Assembly: GCF_947259025.1 (NCBI RefSeq)
Contig: NZ_CAMYKO010000002.1
Location: 293,692 to 357,691 of the forward strand
Source of the DNA: an uncultured Methylophaga sp.
Lineage (GTDB): Bacteria; Pseudomonadota; Gammaproteobacteria; Nitrosococcales; Methylophagaceae
Direction: 5' to 3'
Length of the DNA stretch: 64,000 bases
Shown here: positions 56,356-64,000 of the stretch, piece by piece
Layout: every line of letters begins with the position of its first letter
Position numbering within the stretch: the stretch's first letter is position 1
Notes under the pieces: model-generated
Told to the model about the DNA's origin: nothing
Seen by the model: only the letters and a program-made list of their open reading frames with translations
The model's database searches: none
Position numbers and translations under genes: made by a program

Positions 56356-57983
56356 GAAATCTACCCCCGTTTCCTCACTGGCACTGGCAGGTGCCCAGCC
56401 ATTTTAATATTGCTGTGGCCTGCACCGATCGTCACCTGGCTACCACGGTAGGTAAAACCACGGCAATGATTGTCGAGGATGATGAGTTGGGCACTGACAC
56501 CATCACTTATTCTCAGTTATCTCGCCGCACCAACCAGTTTGCCCAGTGCCTGAGGAATGCGGGCATCACTCATGGTGACCGGGTGTTGATACGTTTGCCC
56601 AATTCGCTGGACTATCCTACGGCTTTTCTGGGCGCGATGAAGGTGGGGGCGATATCGGTACCGACATCAACCCTGCTTACCGTGGAAGAAGTCTTGTATC
56701 TCGCCAAAGACTCGGGTGCCAGCGTGCTGGTGACGGACAAGGCTTTCTGGCCGCAATTGAAGCCGGCTTTGACTGACTGCCCTGATATCCAACTGGTGCT
56801 GCTCTCAGGAGAAGGCGCGGTGGACAGTGATCTGCCCGGTATCAAGGTGCAGGATCTGGCCCGTTCTCTGGCTGAGATTGAAAAATGGCTGCCGCCGCGG
56901 GAAACACGTGCTGACGATCCGGCATACCTGGTTTATACCTCGGGCACGACCGGTTATCCCAAAGGCGTGTTACATGCCCACCGGGCGATGATTGGCCGCA
57001 GACCGGCGTCCAGTTACTGGTTTGATTTTGATCCTGAACGTCAGGATCGCATTCTGCACTCAGGCAAATTCAACTGGACTTATGTGTTGGGTTCAGGGTT
57101 GATGGATCCGCTCTATATGGGCAAAACCGTGATTGTTCACGAGGGCAAAAATGACCCCACGCTGTGGCCGAAGCTGATTGCCAGGCACGAGGCCACGATC
57201 TTTATTGGTGTACCGACGATTTACCGTCAGATCTTGCAGAAAACCGCTTTGGGTAAAGCGGATGTGCCCAGCCTGCGGCATTGTATGAGTGCCGGTGAGC
57301 ATTTATCCGATGAAGTACTGACGCAGTGGAAACAGCGCTTTGCTATCGATATTTATGAAGCGGTGGGTATGTCTGAGTTTTCCTATTATCTGTGTGAAAC
57401 CAAGACGCGACCTATACGGCCGGGCTCTGCCGGTTTCCCCCAGCCCGGCCACGATATTCAATTGCTGGATCCGGACACGATGAAACCGGTGCCGGTGGGT
57501 GAAGAGGGCATGATCTGTGTGCCCGATAGCGACCCCGGCCTGTTCCTTGAATACTGGAATCTTCCGGAGGAGACGGCCAAGCTGCGCCATGATGGCTGGT
57601 TCTTTACCGGTGATTATGCGCGTTACGACAAGGACGGCTATATCTGGTTTCTGGGGCGCAAGGACGACATTATCAAAAGTTTTGGCTACCGGGTCTCGCC
57701 TTATGAAATAGAGCGGGTGTTCAAGTCTCACCCGGCAGTCAGTGACAGTGCCGCGGTGGGCGAGGAAATTGCCAAGGACAAAATGCTGGTGGTGAATTAT
57801 GTCATTCTGCACGAAGGCGAGACCATCAGTGCTGAGGAATTACTGGCGTTTGGTCAGCAACACCTGGCTGCTTACAAGGCGCCGAAAAAAATCTATATTG
57901 CCCGCGATTTCCCACGTACCAAGAACGGCAAGATTCTGCGAAGAGAGGTGAGTCCGCATATCGCGATTGTAACAGCGGGGTAA
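56352..57983 (+). CDS. AMP-forming acyl-CoA synthetase
   Basis: 543 residues; activates a carboxylic acid with ATP and CoA. The P-loop-like YTSGTTGYPKG, A5 motif region YEAVGMSEFSYY, GWFFTGDYARYDKDGYIWFLGR, and the catalytic lysine region PRTKNGKILRR are all intact. General pattern is closest to the benzoate/acetate-type medium ligases rather than long-chain ones. Its coupling to the CoA-ester lyase suggests activation of a short or dicarboxylic acid (propionate, mesaconate, itaconate or similar). The acid cannot be chosen from sequence. Confidence 0.88.
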   Translation: MRNLPPFPHWHWQVPSHFNIAVACTDRHLATTVGKTTAMIVEDDELGTDTITYSQLSRRTNQFAQCLRNAGITHGDRVLIRLPNSLDYPTAFLGAMKVGAISVPTSTLLTVEEVLYLAKDSGASVLVTDKAFWPQLKPALTDCPDIQLVLLSGEGAVDSDLPGIKVQDLARSLAEIEKWLPPRETRADDPAYLVYTSGTTGYPKGVLHAHRAMIGRRPASSYWFDFDPERQDRILHSGKFNWTYVLGSGLMDPLYMGKTVIVHEGKNDPTLWPKLIARHEATIFIGVPTIYRQILQKTALGKADVPSLRHCMSAGEHLSDEVLTQWKQRFAIDIYEAVGMSEFSYYLCETKTRPIRPGSAGFPQPGHDIQLLDPDTMKPVPVGEEGMICVPDSDPGLFLEYWNLPEETAKLRHDGWFFTGDYARYDKDGYIWFLGRKDDIIKSFGYRVSPYEIERVFKSHPAVSDSAAVGEEIAKDKMLVVNYVILHEGETISAEELLAFGQQHLAAYKAPKKIYIARDFPRTKNGKILRREVSPHIAIVTAG

Positions 57984-58027
57984 CAAATTTCTTGATCAAT
58001 CGATGCTTTTCAGCACATGATTAGCGA

Positions 58028-58921
58028 ATGGCAAATACAGAACAGCATCAATCAGATCAGCTGCGTAAAGTTTTTTTTGTCTCTGATCGAACCGGCCTCA
58101 CCGCTGAGTCCTACGGAAAATGCCTGCTTGCGCAGTTTCCCGATCTTGAGTTTGAAACCATCACGCTGGCTTTCGTCGACACCTCAGAAAAAGCCCTGCA
58201 CGCGCGCGAGCAGATTAATCAGGCGAGTTATGAAACCAAGCTGCAACCTGTTGTGTTCAGCACCCTGGTCAATGATGACGAACAATACATCATTGAAAGC
58301 GCCGATGCCTGCGTGATCAGTCTTTTTCACAGCTTTATAGGCTCCCTTGAAGGCTTTTTTGGTGTAGAATCCTCGCACAAACAAGGGGTCTCTCGTATTT
58401 CGTTCAGTGATACGACATACCAGAGACGTCTGGATGCGATTGATTTTTCACTGGTTCATGATGATGGTGTGCGCATCGATCATTACGAACAGGCTGATGT
58501 GATTCTGGCTGGTGTATCGCGCTGCGGTAAGACACCGACCAGTCTCTATCTGGCGATGAACTTTTCGCTCAAAGTGGCTAACTATCCGCTGACGCCGGAA
58601 GATATGGAGTCAGAAGAGTTGCCGCCTTGTCTGCAGCAGAATGTCGACAAACTGGTGGGCTTGACTATCAAGCCGGTGCCGTTGAGTCGAATCCGGCGCC
58701 AACGGCGTCCTGACAGTGATTATTCGTCGCTGGAAATCTGCCAGGCCGAGCTGAATAAAGCCAAAGGCATGTTTGAGAAAGCAGGCATCCCTGTTTTTGA
58801 TACGACAGATACCTCAATCGAAGAAATTTCCAGCCGTGTCGTCCGTGCCCTGGGGCTCGTACGCGAGCGTGTGAGAGAGTCTGTTTTAATGTTTAACAAG
58901 AAAACTAAGCAAGGTAGTTAA
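58028..58921 (+). CDS. ppsR: PEP synthase regulatory protein (bifunctional kinase/pyrophosphorylase)
   Basis: 297 residues, DUF299 family. Inactivates PEP synthase by ADP-dependent phosphorylation and reactivates it by phosphorolysis. VFFVSDRTGLTAES at the start and the P-loop GVSRCGKTPTSLYLAM are diagnostic. It lies four bases before ppsA, the usual arrangement. About 45 bases separate it from the acyl-CoA ligase gene, so read-through from the GntR operon is possible. Confidence 0.95.
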   Translation: MANTEQHQSDQLRKVFFVSDRTGLTAESYGKCLLAQFPDLEFETITLAFVDTSEKALHAREQINQASYETKLQPVVFSTLVNDDEQYIIESADACVISLFHSFIGSLEGFFGVESSHKQGVSRISFSDTTYQRRLDAIDFSLVHDDGVRIDHYEQADVILAGVSRCGKTPTSLYLAMNFSLKVANYPLTPEDMESEELPPCLQQNVDKLVGLTIKPVPLSRIRRQRRPDSDYSSLEICQAELNKAKGMFEKAGIPVFDTTDTSIEEISSRVVRALGLVRERVRESVLMFNKKTKQGS

Positions 58922-58924
58922 ATC

Positions 58925-61297
58925 ATGACGGAATACGTAGTCACTCTGGATAAGCTGTGCATGGAGGATGTCGGCAGAGTCGGTGGCAAGAACGCCTCAT
59001 TGGGTGAAATGCTGCAAAACCTGGCGCCTCTGGGCGTGGACGTTCCGAGTGGTTTTGCGACCACCGCGGATGCCTACCGTGAATTTCTGCGCCATGATGG
59101 TCTGCAGGATCAGATTAATGATCTGTTACGTGATTTGGATGTTGACGACGTCAACGAGTTGCAACGGGTCGGTAAACAAATCCGTGACTGGATTATGACC
59201 ATTCCTTATCCGGCAGCGATGGAAAAAGCGATTGATGATGCTTATGCCGCGCTGGAACAGGAATACGGTCCCGAAACGACCTACGCCGTGCGCTCCTCAG
59301 CGACTGCTGAAGATCTGCCTGATGCTTCTTTTGCCGGTCAGCAGGAAACCTTCCTCAATGTCTCCGGCCTCGACAATATCAAAAACCAAATCCGCGAAGT
59401 ATTTGCCTCGCTGTTCAACGACCGGGCGATTGCCTACCGCGATCACCAGGGCTTTGATCACAGCGAAGTGGCGCTGTCGGCCGGTGTACAGAAAATGGTC
59501 CGCTCGGATATTGCCTGCGCCGGTGTCGCCTTCTCACTCGACACTGAAAGCGGTTTCCGTGATGTCGTGTTTGTGACCGGTAGTTACGGTCTGGGCGAAA
59601 TGGTGGTGCAGGGCGCCGTCAATCCCGATGAATTCTACGTGCACAAAGGCACGCTGGCGGCAGGTCGACCTGCTGTACTGCGTCGCACCGTCGGCCAGAA
59701 AGCCATTAAAATGGTCTACTCCGGCGAATCAGACAACCCGGTGAAAACCGTGGAAGTGGAAGGCAATGATCGCCTGCATTTCTGCCTGACCGACAAAGAA
59801 ATCGAAGATCTGTCCAAGATGGTCGTCACCATCGAAGAGCACTACCAACGTCCGATGGACGTCGAGTGGGCCAAAGACGGTAACGATGGCCGTATATATA
59901 TAGTTCAGGCGCGTCCTGAAACCGTACAAAGCCGCACCAAGAAAAATGTGCGTGAACAGTTTGTATTGAAAGAAAGCGGTGACCTGATGGCGGTCGGCCG
60001 TGCGATCGGCAGTAAGATTGGTCAAGGTAAAGTGCGCCTGCTTAACAGCCTGGACCAAATGGATAAGTTTGAAGCCGGCGATGTCCTGCTCACCGACATG
60101 ACCGATCCGGACTGGGAACCGATCATGAAACGGGCTTCAGCGATTATCACCAACCGTGGTGGGCGTACCTGTCACGCTGCAATTATCGCCCGCGAGCTGG
60201 GTATACCAGCTGTTGTTGGCTGTGGTGATGCCACCGAGAAAGTCGCTGAAGGCACTAATGTCACCGTCTCCTGTGCCCAGGGTGATGAAGGTAACATCTA
60301 CGAAGGCCTGCTCGAGTTTGAACACCGTGTGGAAGAACTCGACAACATGCCGGAACTGCCGGTCAAAATCATGATGAACGTCGGCAACCCCGACCGCGCG
60401 TTCAGCTTTGCCCAACTGCCGAATAAAGGCGTCGGTCTGGCGCGGCTGGAGTTCATTATCAACAATATGATTGGTATTCATCCCAAAGCCCTGATGAATG
60501 CCGACCAGATGGAAGGCGATGTCAAACAGGCCATCATCGATCGCACCACCGCCTATGGCGACCCGGTTGAGTTCTATATCAGCCGTATCGCAGAAGGTGT
60601 GGCCAGCATTGCGGCTGCCTTCTACCCGGAAACCGTGATTGTGCGGATGTCAGACTTCAAATCCAATGAATATGCCAACCTGATCGGTGGGCCGCTGTTC
60701 GAGCCGGAAGAAGAAAACCCGATGATTGGTTTCCGCGGTGCTTCACGCTACAGCTCTGACGATTTTGCTGAATGCTTCAAACTGGAAGCCGAAGCGATGA
60801 AGCGGGTACGTGATGAAATGGGGCTGACCAACGTCGAACTGATGATCCCATTCGTGCGTACCACCAAGGAAGCGGAATCGGTCATCAACATCCTCAAGGA
60901 AAACGGTCTGGAGCGTGGTAAAAATGGTCTGCGCCTGATCATGATGTGCGAATTGCCATCTAATGCGGTACTGGCGGAAGAATTCCTCGAGTATTTCGAC
61001 GGCTTCTCTATTGGTTCTAACGATATGACCCAGCTGACATTGGGGCTGGATCGTGACTCGGCGCTGGTGGCGGACTCTTTTGATGAACGCAATCCAGCCG
61101 TGCTCAAAATGCTTGATATGGCGATTAAAGCCTGCCGTGATGCCGGTAAATACGTCGGTATTTGTGGACAGGGCCCGTCGGATCATCCGGATCTGGCTGA
61201 ATGGTTGCTGGAACGCGGTATCAGCAGCATCTCACTGAACCCGGATACCGTGGTCAGCACCTGGCAGATGCTGGCTGAGCAAGACGCCGGTAAATAA
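58925..61297 (+). CDS. ppsA: Phosphoenolpyruvate synthase
   Basis: 790 residues; converts pyruvate, ATP and water to PEP, AMP and phosphate for gluconeogenesis. The N-terminal ATP-grasp part has [10 protein letters not shown] and [11 protein letters not shown]. The swivelling phosphohistidine is His417 in [15 protein letters not shown]. The C-terminal TIM barrel has RPEFI-type segments, [18 protein letters not shown] and the catalytic Cys in [12 protein letters not shown]. It would channel pyruvate from malic enzyme and PrpB into sugar synthesis. An intrinsic terminator follows. Confidence 0.97.
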   Translation: MTEYVVTLDKLCMEDVGRVGGKNASLGEMLQNLAPLGVDVPSGFATTADAYREFLRHDGLQDQINDLLRDLDVDDVNELQRVGKQIRDWIMTIPYPAAMEKAIDDAYAALEQEYGPETTYAVRSSATAEDLPDASFAGQQETFLNVSGLDNIKNQIREVFASLFNDRAIAYRDHQGFDHSEVALSAGVQKMVRSDIACAGVAFSLDTESGFRDVVFVTGSYGLGEMVVQGAVNPDEFYVHKGTLAAGRPAVLRRTVGQKAIKMVYSGESDNPVKTVEVEGNDRLHFCLTDKEIEDLSKMVVTIEEHYQRPMDVEWAKDGNDGRIYIVQARPETVQSRTKKNVREQFVLKESGDLMAVGRAIGSKIGQGKVRLLNSLDQMDKFEAGDVLLTDMTDPDWEPIMKRASAIITNRGGRTCHAAIIARELGIPAVVGCGDATEKVAEGTNVTVSCAQGDEGNIYEGLLEFEHRVEELDNMPELPVKIMMNVGNPDRAFSFAQLPNKGVGLARLEFIINNMIGIHPKALMNADQMEGDVKQAIIDRTTAYGDPVEFYISRIAEGVASIAAAFYPETVIVRMSDFKSNEYANLIGGPLFEPEEENPMIGFRGASRYSSDDFAECFKLEAEAMKRVRDEMGLTNVELMIPFVRTTKEAESVINILKENGLERGKNGLRLIMMCELPSNAVLAEEFLEYFDGFSIGSNDMTQLTLGLDRDSALVADSFDERNPAVLKMLDMAIKACRDAGKYVGICGQGPSDHPDLAEWLLERGISSISLNPDTVVSTWQMLAEQDAGK

Positions 61298-61310
61298 ATT
61301 AATATTTGGC

Positions 61311-61345
61311 AAAACCCGGTCTACCCAAGCAGGCCGGGTTTTGCT
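61311..61345 (+). terminator. Intrinsic terminator after ppsA
   Basis: Nine-pair stem AAAACCCGG/CCGGGTTTT with a 14-base loop. Confidence 0.8.
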
Positions 61346-61407
61346 AATATACTCGCCTTCATTGACGAGCCCTCCCCGGGCATTCAACTCGTCAACATGA
61401 TAACAGT

Positions 61408-61484
61408 CGGGGCATGGCGCAGCCTGGTAGCGCACTTGCATGGGGTGCAAGGGGTCGTAGGTTCAAATCCTACTGTCCCGACCA
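61408..61484 (+). tRNA. tRNA-Pro (anticodon GGG)
   Basis: 77 bases with encoded CCA. Acceptor CGGGGCA/TGTCCCG (one G-T), D-arm GCGCAGCCTGGTAGCGC, anticodon loop ATGGGGT giving GGG, T-arm GGTTCAAATCC. The G-CAGCCTGGTAG pattern is typical of proline tRNAs. Confidence 0.95.
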
Positions 61485-61510
61485 AATTTCTCAGTCATCG
61501 TCCAATCTCA

Positions 61511-61532
61511 AAGTGTGACTTGATTCACACTT
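61511..61532. promoter_or_regulatory. CRP/Vfr-type palindrome
   Basis: A 22-base site with perfectly symmetrical eight-base arms, AAGTGTGA and TCACACTT, around CTTGAT, matching the CRP consensus TGTGA-N6-TCACA. It lies about 75 bases before the 99-residue protein gene and 27 bases after tRNA-Pro. The promoter it would act on is not clear. Confidence 0.65.
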
Positions 61533-61607
61533 CTCAGTGTTGTAGTTTAGCAAGCATCTTTTTTTAGATTGCGTGGTAGGGACACACGCGTTAAGCAAGG
61601 AGTAAGC

Positions 61608-61907
61608 ATGGAAGCGAGAGCGGAATCGGAGTGTGGGGGACTTCGTACCTGGGGCCTGTTCGAGGTCATCGAAACCGGGGAACAACACATCATTGGACAT
61701 GCCACGGCATATGGCTTTGACGTCATTACCCAGCAACTGGCGCATGTCGAATTTAATCCTAAAACCAAATCCGGTATTGCCGTTACCAACAATGGCATTC
61801 TCTACGCTTTGCAGGGCAAGCCACTGAAGTTCGGCGTTAAAGGCCACGAACAATTACGTGAATTTACGGCTATTCATAACTGCTCAATCAAAGTGCTCAA
61901 AGTCTGA
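61608..61907 (+). CDS. 99-residue protein of unknown function
   Basis: AAGGAG lies just before the ATG, giving MEARAESECGGLRTWGLFEV; an earlier in-frame codon lacks a site. The protein is small, soluble and mixed alpha/beta, with GHATAYGFDVITQQLAHVEF in the middle and a single Cys near each end (9 and 93). No membrane segment or known motif. It stands alone between tRNA-Pro, a CRP-like site and a terminator. I do not recognise it. Confidence 0.7.
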   Translation: MEARAESECGGLRTWGLFEVIETGEQHIIGHATAYGFDVITQQLAHVEFNPKTKSGIAVTNNGILYALQGKPLKFGVKGHEQLREFTAIHNCSIKVLKV

Positions 61908-61983
61908 CTTATTTCACGCGAATTTCGCAGTATCCTGATAAATTGAATCCTGAACTTTGATAGCTAAAGTTCACTCCACCTTC

Positions 61984-62019
61984 AAACCAGTTCATTCCCG
62001 GTGAGCTGGTTTTTTTTTG
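61984..62019 (+). terminator. Intrinsic terminator after the 99-residue gene
   Basis: Eleven-pair stem AAACCAGTTCA/TGAGCTGGTTT (one G-T) with a seven-base loop and nine or more T. Confidence 0.9.
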
Positions 62020-62200
62020 CCTGAAAGTCAGTCAGTTTTAACTGACTGGGTTGCCGATTTTTTAGTTATTAAATCATAGCGGCGATATTGAGCTTTTTTT
62101 TCAATGGATAGATGATGATTACGCGCAGTCATAAATAACGCTGACGGTCACTGACCTGTCGTCAGCTCCTATCTGCGCGAAACTCCCTGCGGGGAGGGAA

Positions 62201-62234
62201 GGGTGGCACCATTCTGGTGCCACCCTTTTTTTGT
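62201..62234 (+). terminator. Strong intrinsic terminator with no upstream coding gene
   Basis: Perfect eleven-pair stem GGGTGGCACCA/TGGTGCCACCC with a three-base loop and seven T. It lies 180 bases after the previous terminator; the transcript it ends is unknown, possibly a small RNA. Confidence 0.85.
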
Positions 62235-62394
62235 ATGTGGCACAGGAAAAGACAAGATAGCGTCAGATTGGAAAATGCTAATGAGAATTGTCTTTGTATC
62301 AATCTAGCACTGGATATAATGCGACGAACATTTTTATTGTTTTGCTGATGCATTGCTGGTAACTTGTATGTAGATTTTATGCATACATAGTATT

Positions 62395-63777
62395 ATGGCG
62401 TTATGGCAACCTCACCTGCACAATGATGCAGGCAAAAAGTATCTCGGCATTGTCCAGGCTCTGGAAGCCGATATCTATGCAGGTCGAATCCGACCCGGTG
62501 ATCGCCTGCCATCACAGCGTGCCATTGCAGAAGCGCTGGAGGTGGATCTGACAACGGTGACCCGCGCCTTTAATGAAGCACGCCGGCGGGGGCTGGTTGA
62601 GGGCAATAAAGGCAGTGGCAGCTACATTCGTGATTCGGTGCAGCAGCAACTGACCTCCAATAAACTGGCGCTGCTGGATCTGAGCATGAATAATCCACCG
62701 CAGCCACCACAGGCCAATCTGCAGCAGCGCGTCCCGGAAGGTATCGCCGGTTTGATCGCTGATGAACGGCGGATGCTGCAGCTGCATTATCAGGACAGCG
62801 CCGGCAACCCGGTTGACAGAGAAGCAGCCCGTTTCTGGCTGCAGCGTAAAGCCCAACATGTTGATGTTGACCACATTCTGATAGCCAGTGGTGCGCAGAG
62901 CGCCCTGTATGGCGTTTGTAAACATCTGCTTCCCTCAGGCGGCATTATGCTGACCCCGGAATATACTTATCCCGGTCTTAAAGCCGTGGCCCGTCAATTG
63001 AATATGACTTTGTTGCCGGTTGATTGTGATGAGTCGGGGATCCACCCAGATGCATTGGCACAGCTGTGCCGCGACAATGAAGCAAAGGTGCTGTACCTGA
63101 TTCCGGCCATTGATAATCCAACGACGGTCACCATGCCACTAGACAGAAGACAGGCGCTGATTGAAGTGGCAGAACAGTATGCACTCAACATCATAGAAGA
63201 TGATCCCTACTCATCGCTGCAGACTCACCCCGTTCCGGCATTTGTCGAGTTGATGCCAGCGCGCACCTGGCACATCGCCACTTTATCCAAATGCGCTACC
63301 CCGGCATTACGGGTGGCGTTTGTGATCGCACCTGATAAACAGGCTCTGCTGTCGTTGGCCGATATTTTAAGGGCAACCAGTTTAATGGCGCCGCCACTGA
63401 TGTGCGCGCTGGTCACGCGTTGGATTTACGACGGCACGCTGGACGATATTGCCCAGGCCATCAGAGAGGAAAATAAACAACGCCAGCGGCTGGTCGCTGA
63501 TCTGCTGTCAGATTACACATTCAACGCCGATCAGGATGGTCACCATATCTGGTTGCAGATGCCGCGACACTGGCGGGCTGATGATTTCGCGCGTGAGGCG
63601 CAAAGCCAGGGGGTCAGCATCGTGGCCGCCAGAGATTTTGCCATTGCCAGTAAGCCGCTTGAAGCGGTGCGGGTATCGCTGGGACTGGCCGTCGATAAAG
63701 GCGCCCTGAATCAGGCCATCAGTATTTTGCAGGGCTTACTGGAACAAACAAAGGTCGCGGAACGTACCGTGATCTGA
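62395..63777 (+). CDS. MocR-type regulator (GntR domain + PLP aminotransferase-like domain)
   Basis: 460 residues. An N-terminal GntR winged helix (about 15-85, with LPSQRAIAEALEVDLTTVTRA) is fused to a fold-type I aminotransferase-like domain. The latter keeps IDNPTTVTM, EDDPYSSL and the PLP lysine in TLSKCATPALRVAF. MocR regulators sense PLP or amino compounds. A TATGCATACATA dyad lies just before the start and may be its own site. Its targets are not evident; ccoG follows on the same strand. Confidence 0.9.
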   Translation: MALWQPHLHNDAGKKYLGIVQALEADIYAGRIRPGDRLPSQRAIAEALEVDLTTVTRAFNEARRRGLVEGNKGSGSYIRDSVQQQLTSNKLALLDLSMNNPPQPPQANLQQRVPEGIAGLIADERRMLQLHYQDSAGNPVDREAARFWLQRKAQHVDVDHILIASGAQSALYGVCKHLLPSGGIMLTPEYTYPGLKAVARQLNMTLLPVDCDESGIHPDALAQLCRDNEAKVLYLIPAIDNPTTVTMPLDRRQALIEVAEQYALNIIEDDPYSSLQTHPVPAFVELMPARTWHIATLSKCATPALRVAFVIAPDKQALLSLADILRATSLMAPPLMCALVTRWIYDGTLDDIAQAIREENKQRQRLVADLLSDYTFNADQDGHHIWLQMPRHWRADDFAREAQSQGVSIVAARDFAIASKPLEAVRVSLGLAVDKGALNQAISILQGLLEQTKVAERTVI

Positions 63778-63813
63778 TCGTTCCAAATAAATAGCAGCTA
63801 ACAGGTAACAGTT

Positions 63814-64000
63814 ATGTCAGTAAATGATATGCACGACGTGGAAAACGTCGACGACATCTACGAAGAAGTCTCCGACTGGCACGTCAACACCGGCGGCGAG
63901 AAAGTCGTTGCCAAACGTCTGAAAGGACGGTTCCGGCTGCGTAAATGGATGGGCATGTCCGTCTGGTCGCTTTTCTTTCTCGGTCCCTACCTGCGTTGGG
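63814..64000 (+). CDS. ccoG: Cytochrome c oxidase accessory protein CcoG, N-terminal part
   Basis: The first 62 residues, cut by the window edge. An acidic start (MSVNDMHDVENVDD) is followed by KGRFRLRKWMGMSVW and LFFLGPYLRW, the conserved beginning of the first membrane segment of CcoG/FixG/RdxA. CcoG helps copper delivery and assembly of the cbb3-type oxidase. AGGTAA precedes the start. The ferredoxin-like domains lie outside the window. Confidence 0.8.
   Translation, partial: MSVNDMHDVENVDDIYEEVSDWHVNTGGEKVVAKRLKGRFRLRKWMGMSVWSLFFLGPYLRW

Larger units (their letters stand above)
61908..62394. other. Hairpin-rich intergenic region
   Basis: About 490 bases without a gene I can support. It contains a terminator for the 99-residue gene, a CAGTCAGTT/AACTGACTG hairpin at about 62029-62048, CTCCC-N4-GGGAG at 62183-62196, a strong second terminator, and upstream of the MocR gene a TTGTAT/TATAAT pair (62294-62299 and 62315-62320, 15 apart). 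The second terminator follows no coding gene, so a short untranslated RNA could end there. Confidence 0.45.

Noticed and set aside
62277..62297. Fur-box-like sequence before the MocR gene
   Set aside because: Only the left part resembles the consensus; the right half is poor.

Overview
The window reads as one continuous chromosomal segment of a Gammaproteobacterium. The core gene orders pdxJ-acpS, thrS-infC-rpmI-rplT-pheS-pheT-ihfA-merR and uvrB/aspC are typical of that class. Three things suggest a halotolerant methylotroph of the Methylophaga type: a soluble molybdenum formate dehydrogenase operon, a PQQ-type quinoprotein, and a complete glucosylglycerate osmolyte locus. The genus is an inference; the class is well supported. 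No insertion sequence, prophage or CRISPR array was seen.

Region by region: 0-7.3 kb holds pdxJ, acpS and cysM, a YdbH-type intermembrane lipid-transport pair with fused YnbE/YdbL, rlmD and an AlkC-like DNA glycosylase. 7.3-9.3 kb (minus strand) holds a SulP anion transporter and two related 35-residue membrane proteins, one behind a textbook FNR-type promoter. 9.5-11.9 kb is a compact lexA / Y-family polymerase / SRAP-like mutagenesis cassette. 11.9-18.1 kb (minus) is a glucosylglycerate cycle: a kinase-phosphatase fusion, GpgS, a GH13 glucosylglycerate phosphorylase-like enzyme, GalU and a degenerate GGDEF protein. A DmeF-type metal exporter follows. 19.7-25.7 kb is fdsGBA-fdhD-fdsD. 25.7-29.6 kb has a Cys-rich membrane protein, a YciA thioesterase, an odd quinoprotein lipoprotein, a 51-residue membrane protein between two degenerate 106-bp repeats, and tRNA-Asn.

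29.6-40.4 kb is housekeeping: aspC, uvrB, tRNA-Val, thrS, infC (AUC start), rpmI, rplT, pheST, ihfA and a MerR regulator. 40.6-46.3 kb has a cupredoxin, an EAL protein, a DUF3034 outer-membrane protein, a truncated-haemoglobin lipoprotein and a convergent diguanylate cyclase. The EAL and GGDEF proteins share a periplasmic sensor.

The most distinctive region is 46.3-61.3 kb. A six-gene minus-strand operon (CitE-like lyase, mesaconyl-CoA-hydratase-like protein, second CoA-ester lyase, prpB, prpC, prpD) diverges from a GntR regulator, malic enzyme, third CoA-ester lyase and acyl-CoA ligase. PEP synthase and its regulator follow. Two perfect copies of a 12-bp palindrome lie in the divergent promoter region. 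Together the genes suggest conversion of a branched C5 dicarboxylate, or propionate plus glyoxylate, through methylmalyl-CoA and methylcitrate to pyruvate, succinate and PEP. The last stretch has tRNA-Pro, an orphan 99-residue protein behind a CRP-like palindrome, a hairpin-rich gap, a MocR regulator and the start of ccoG.
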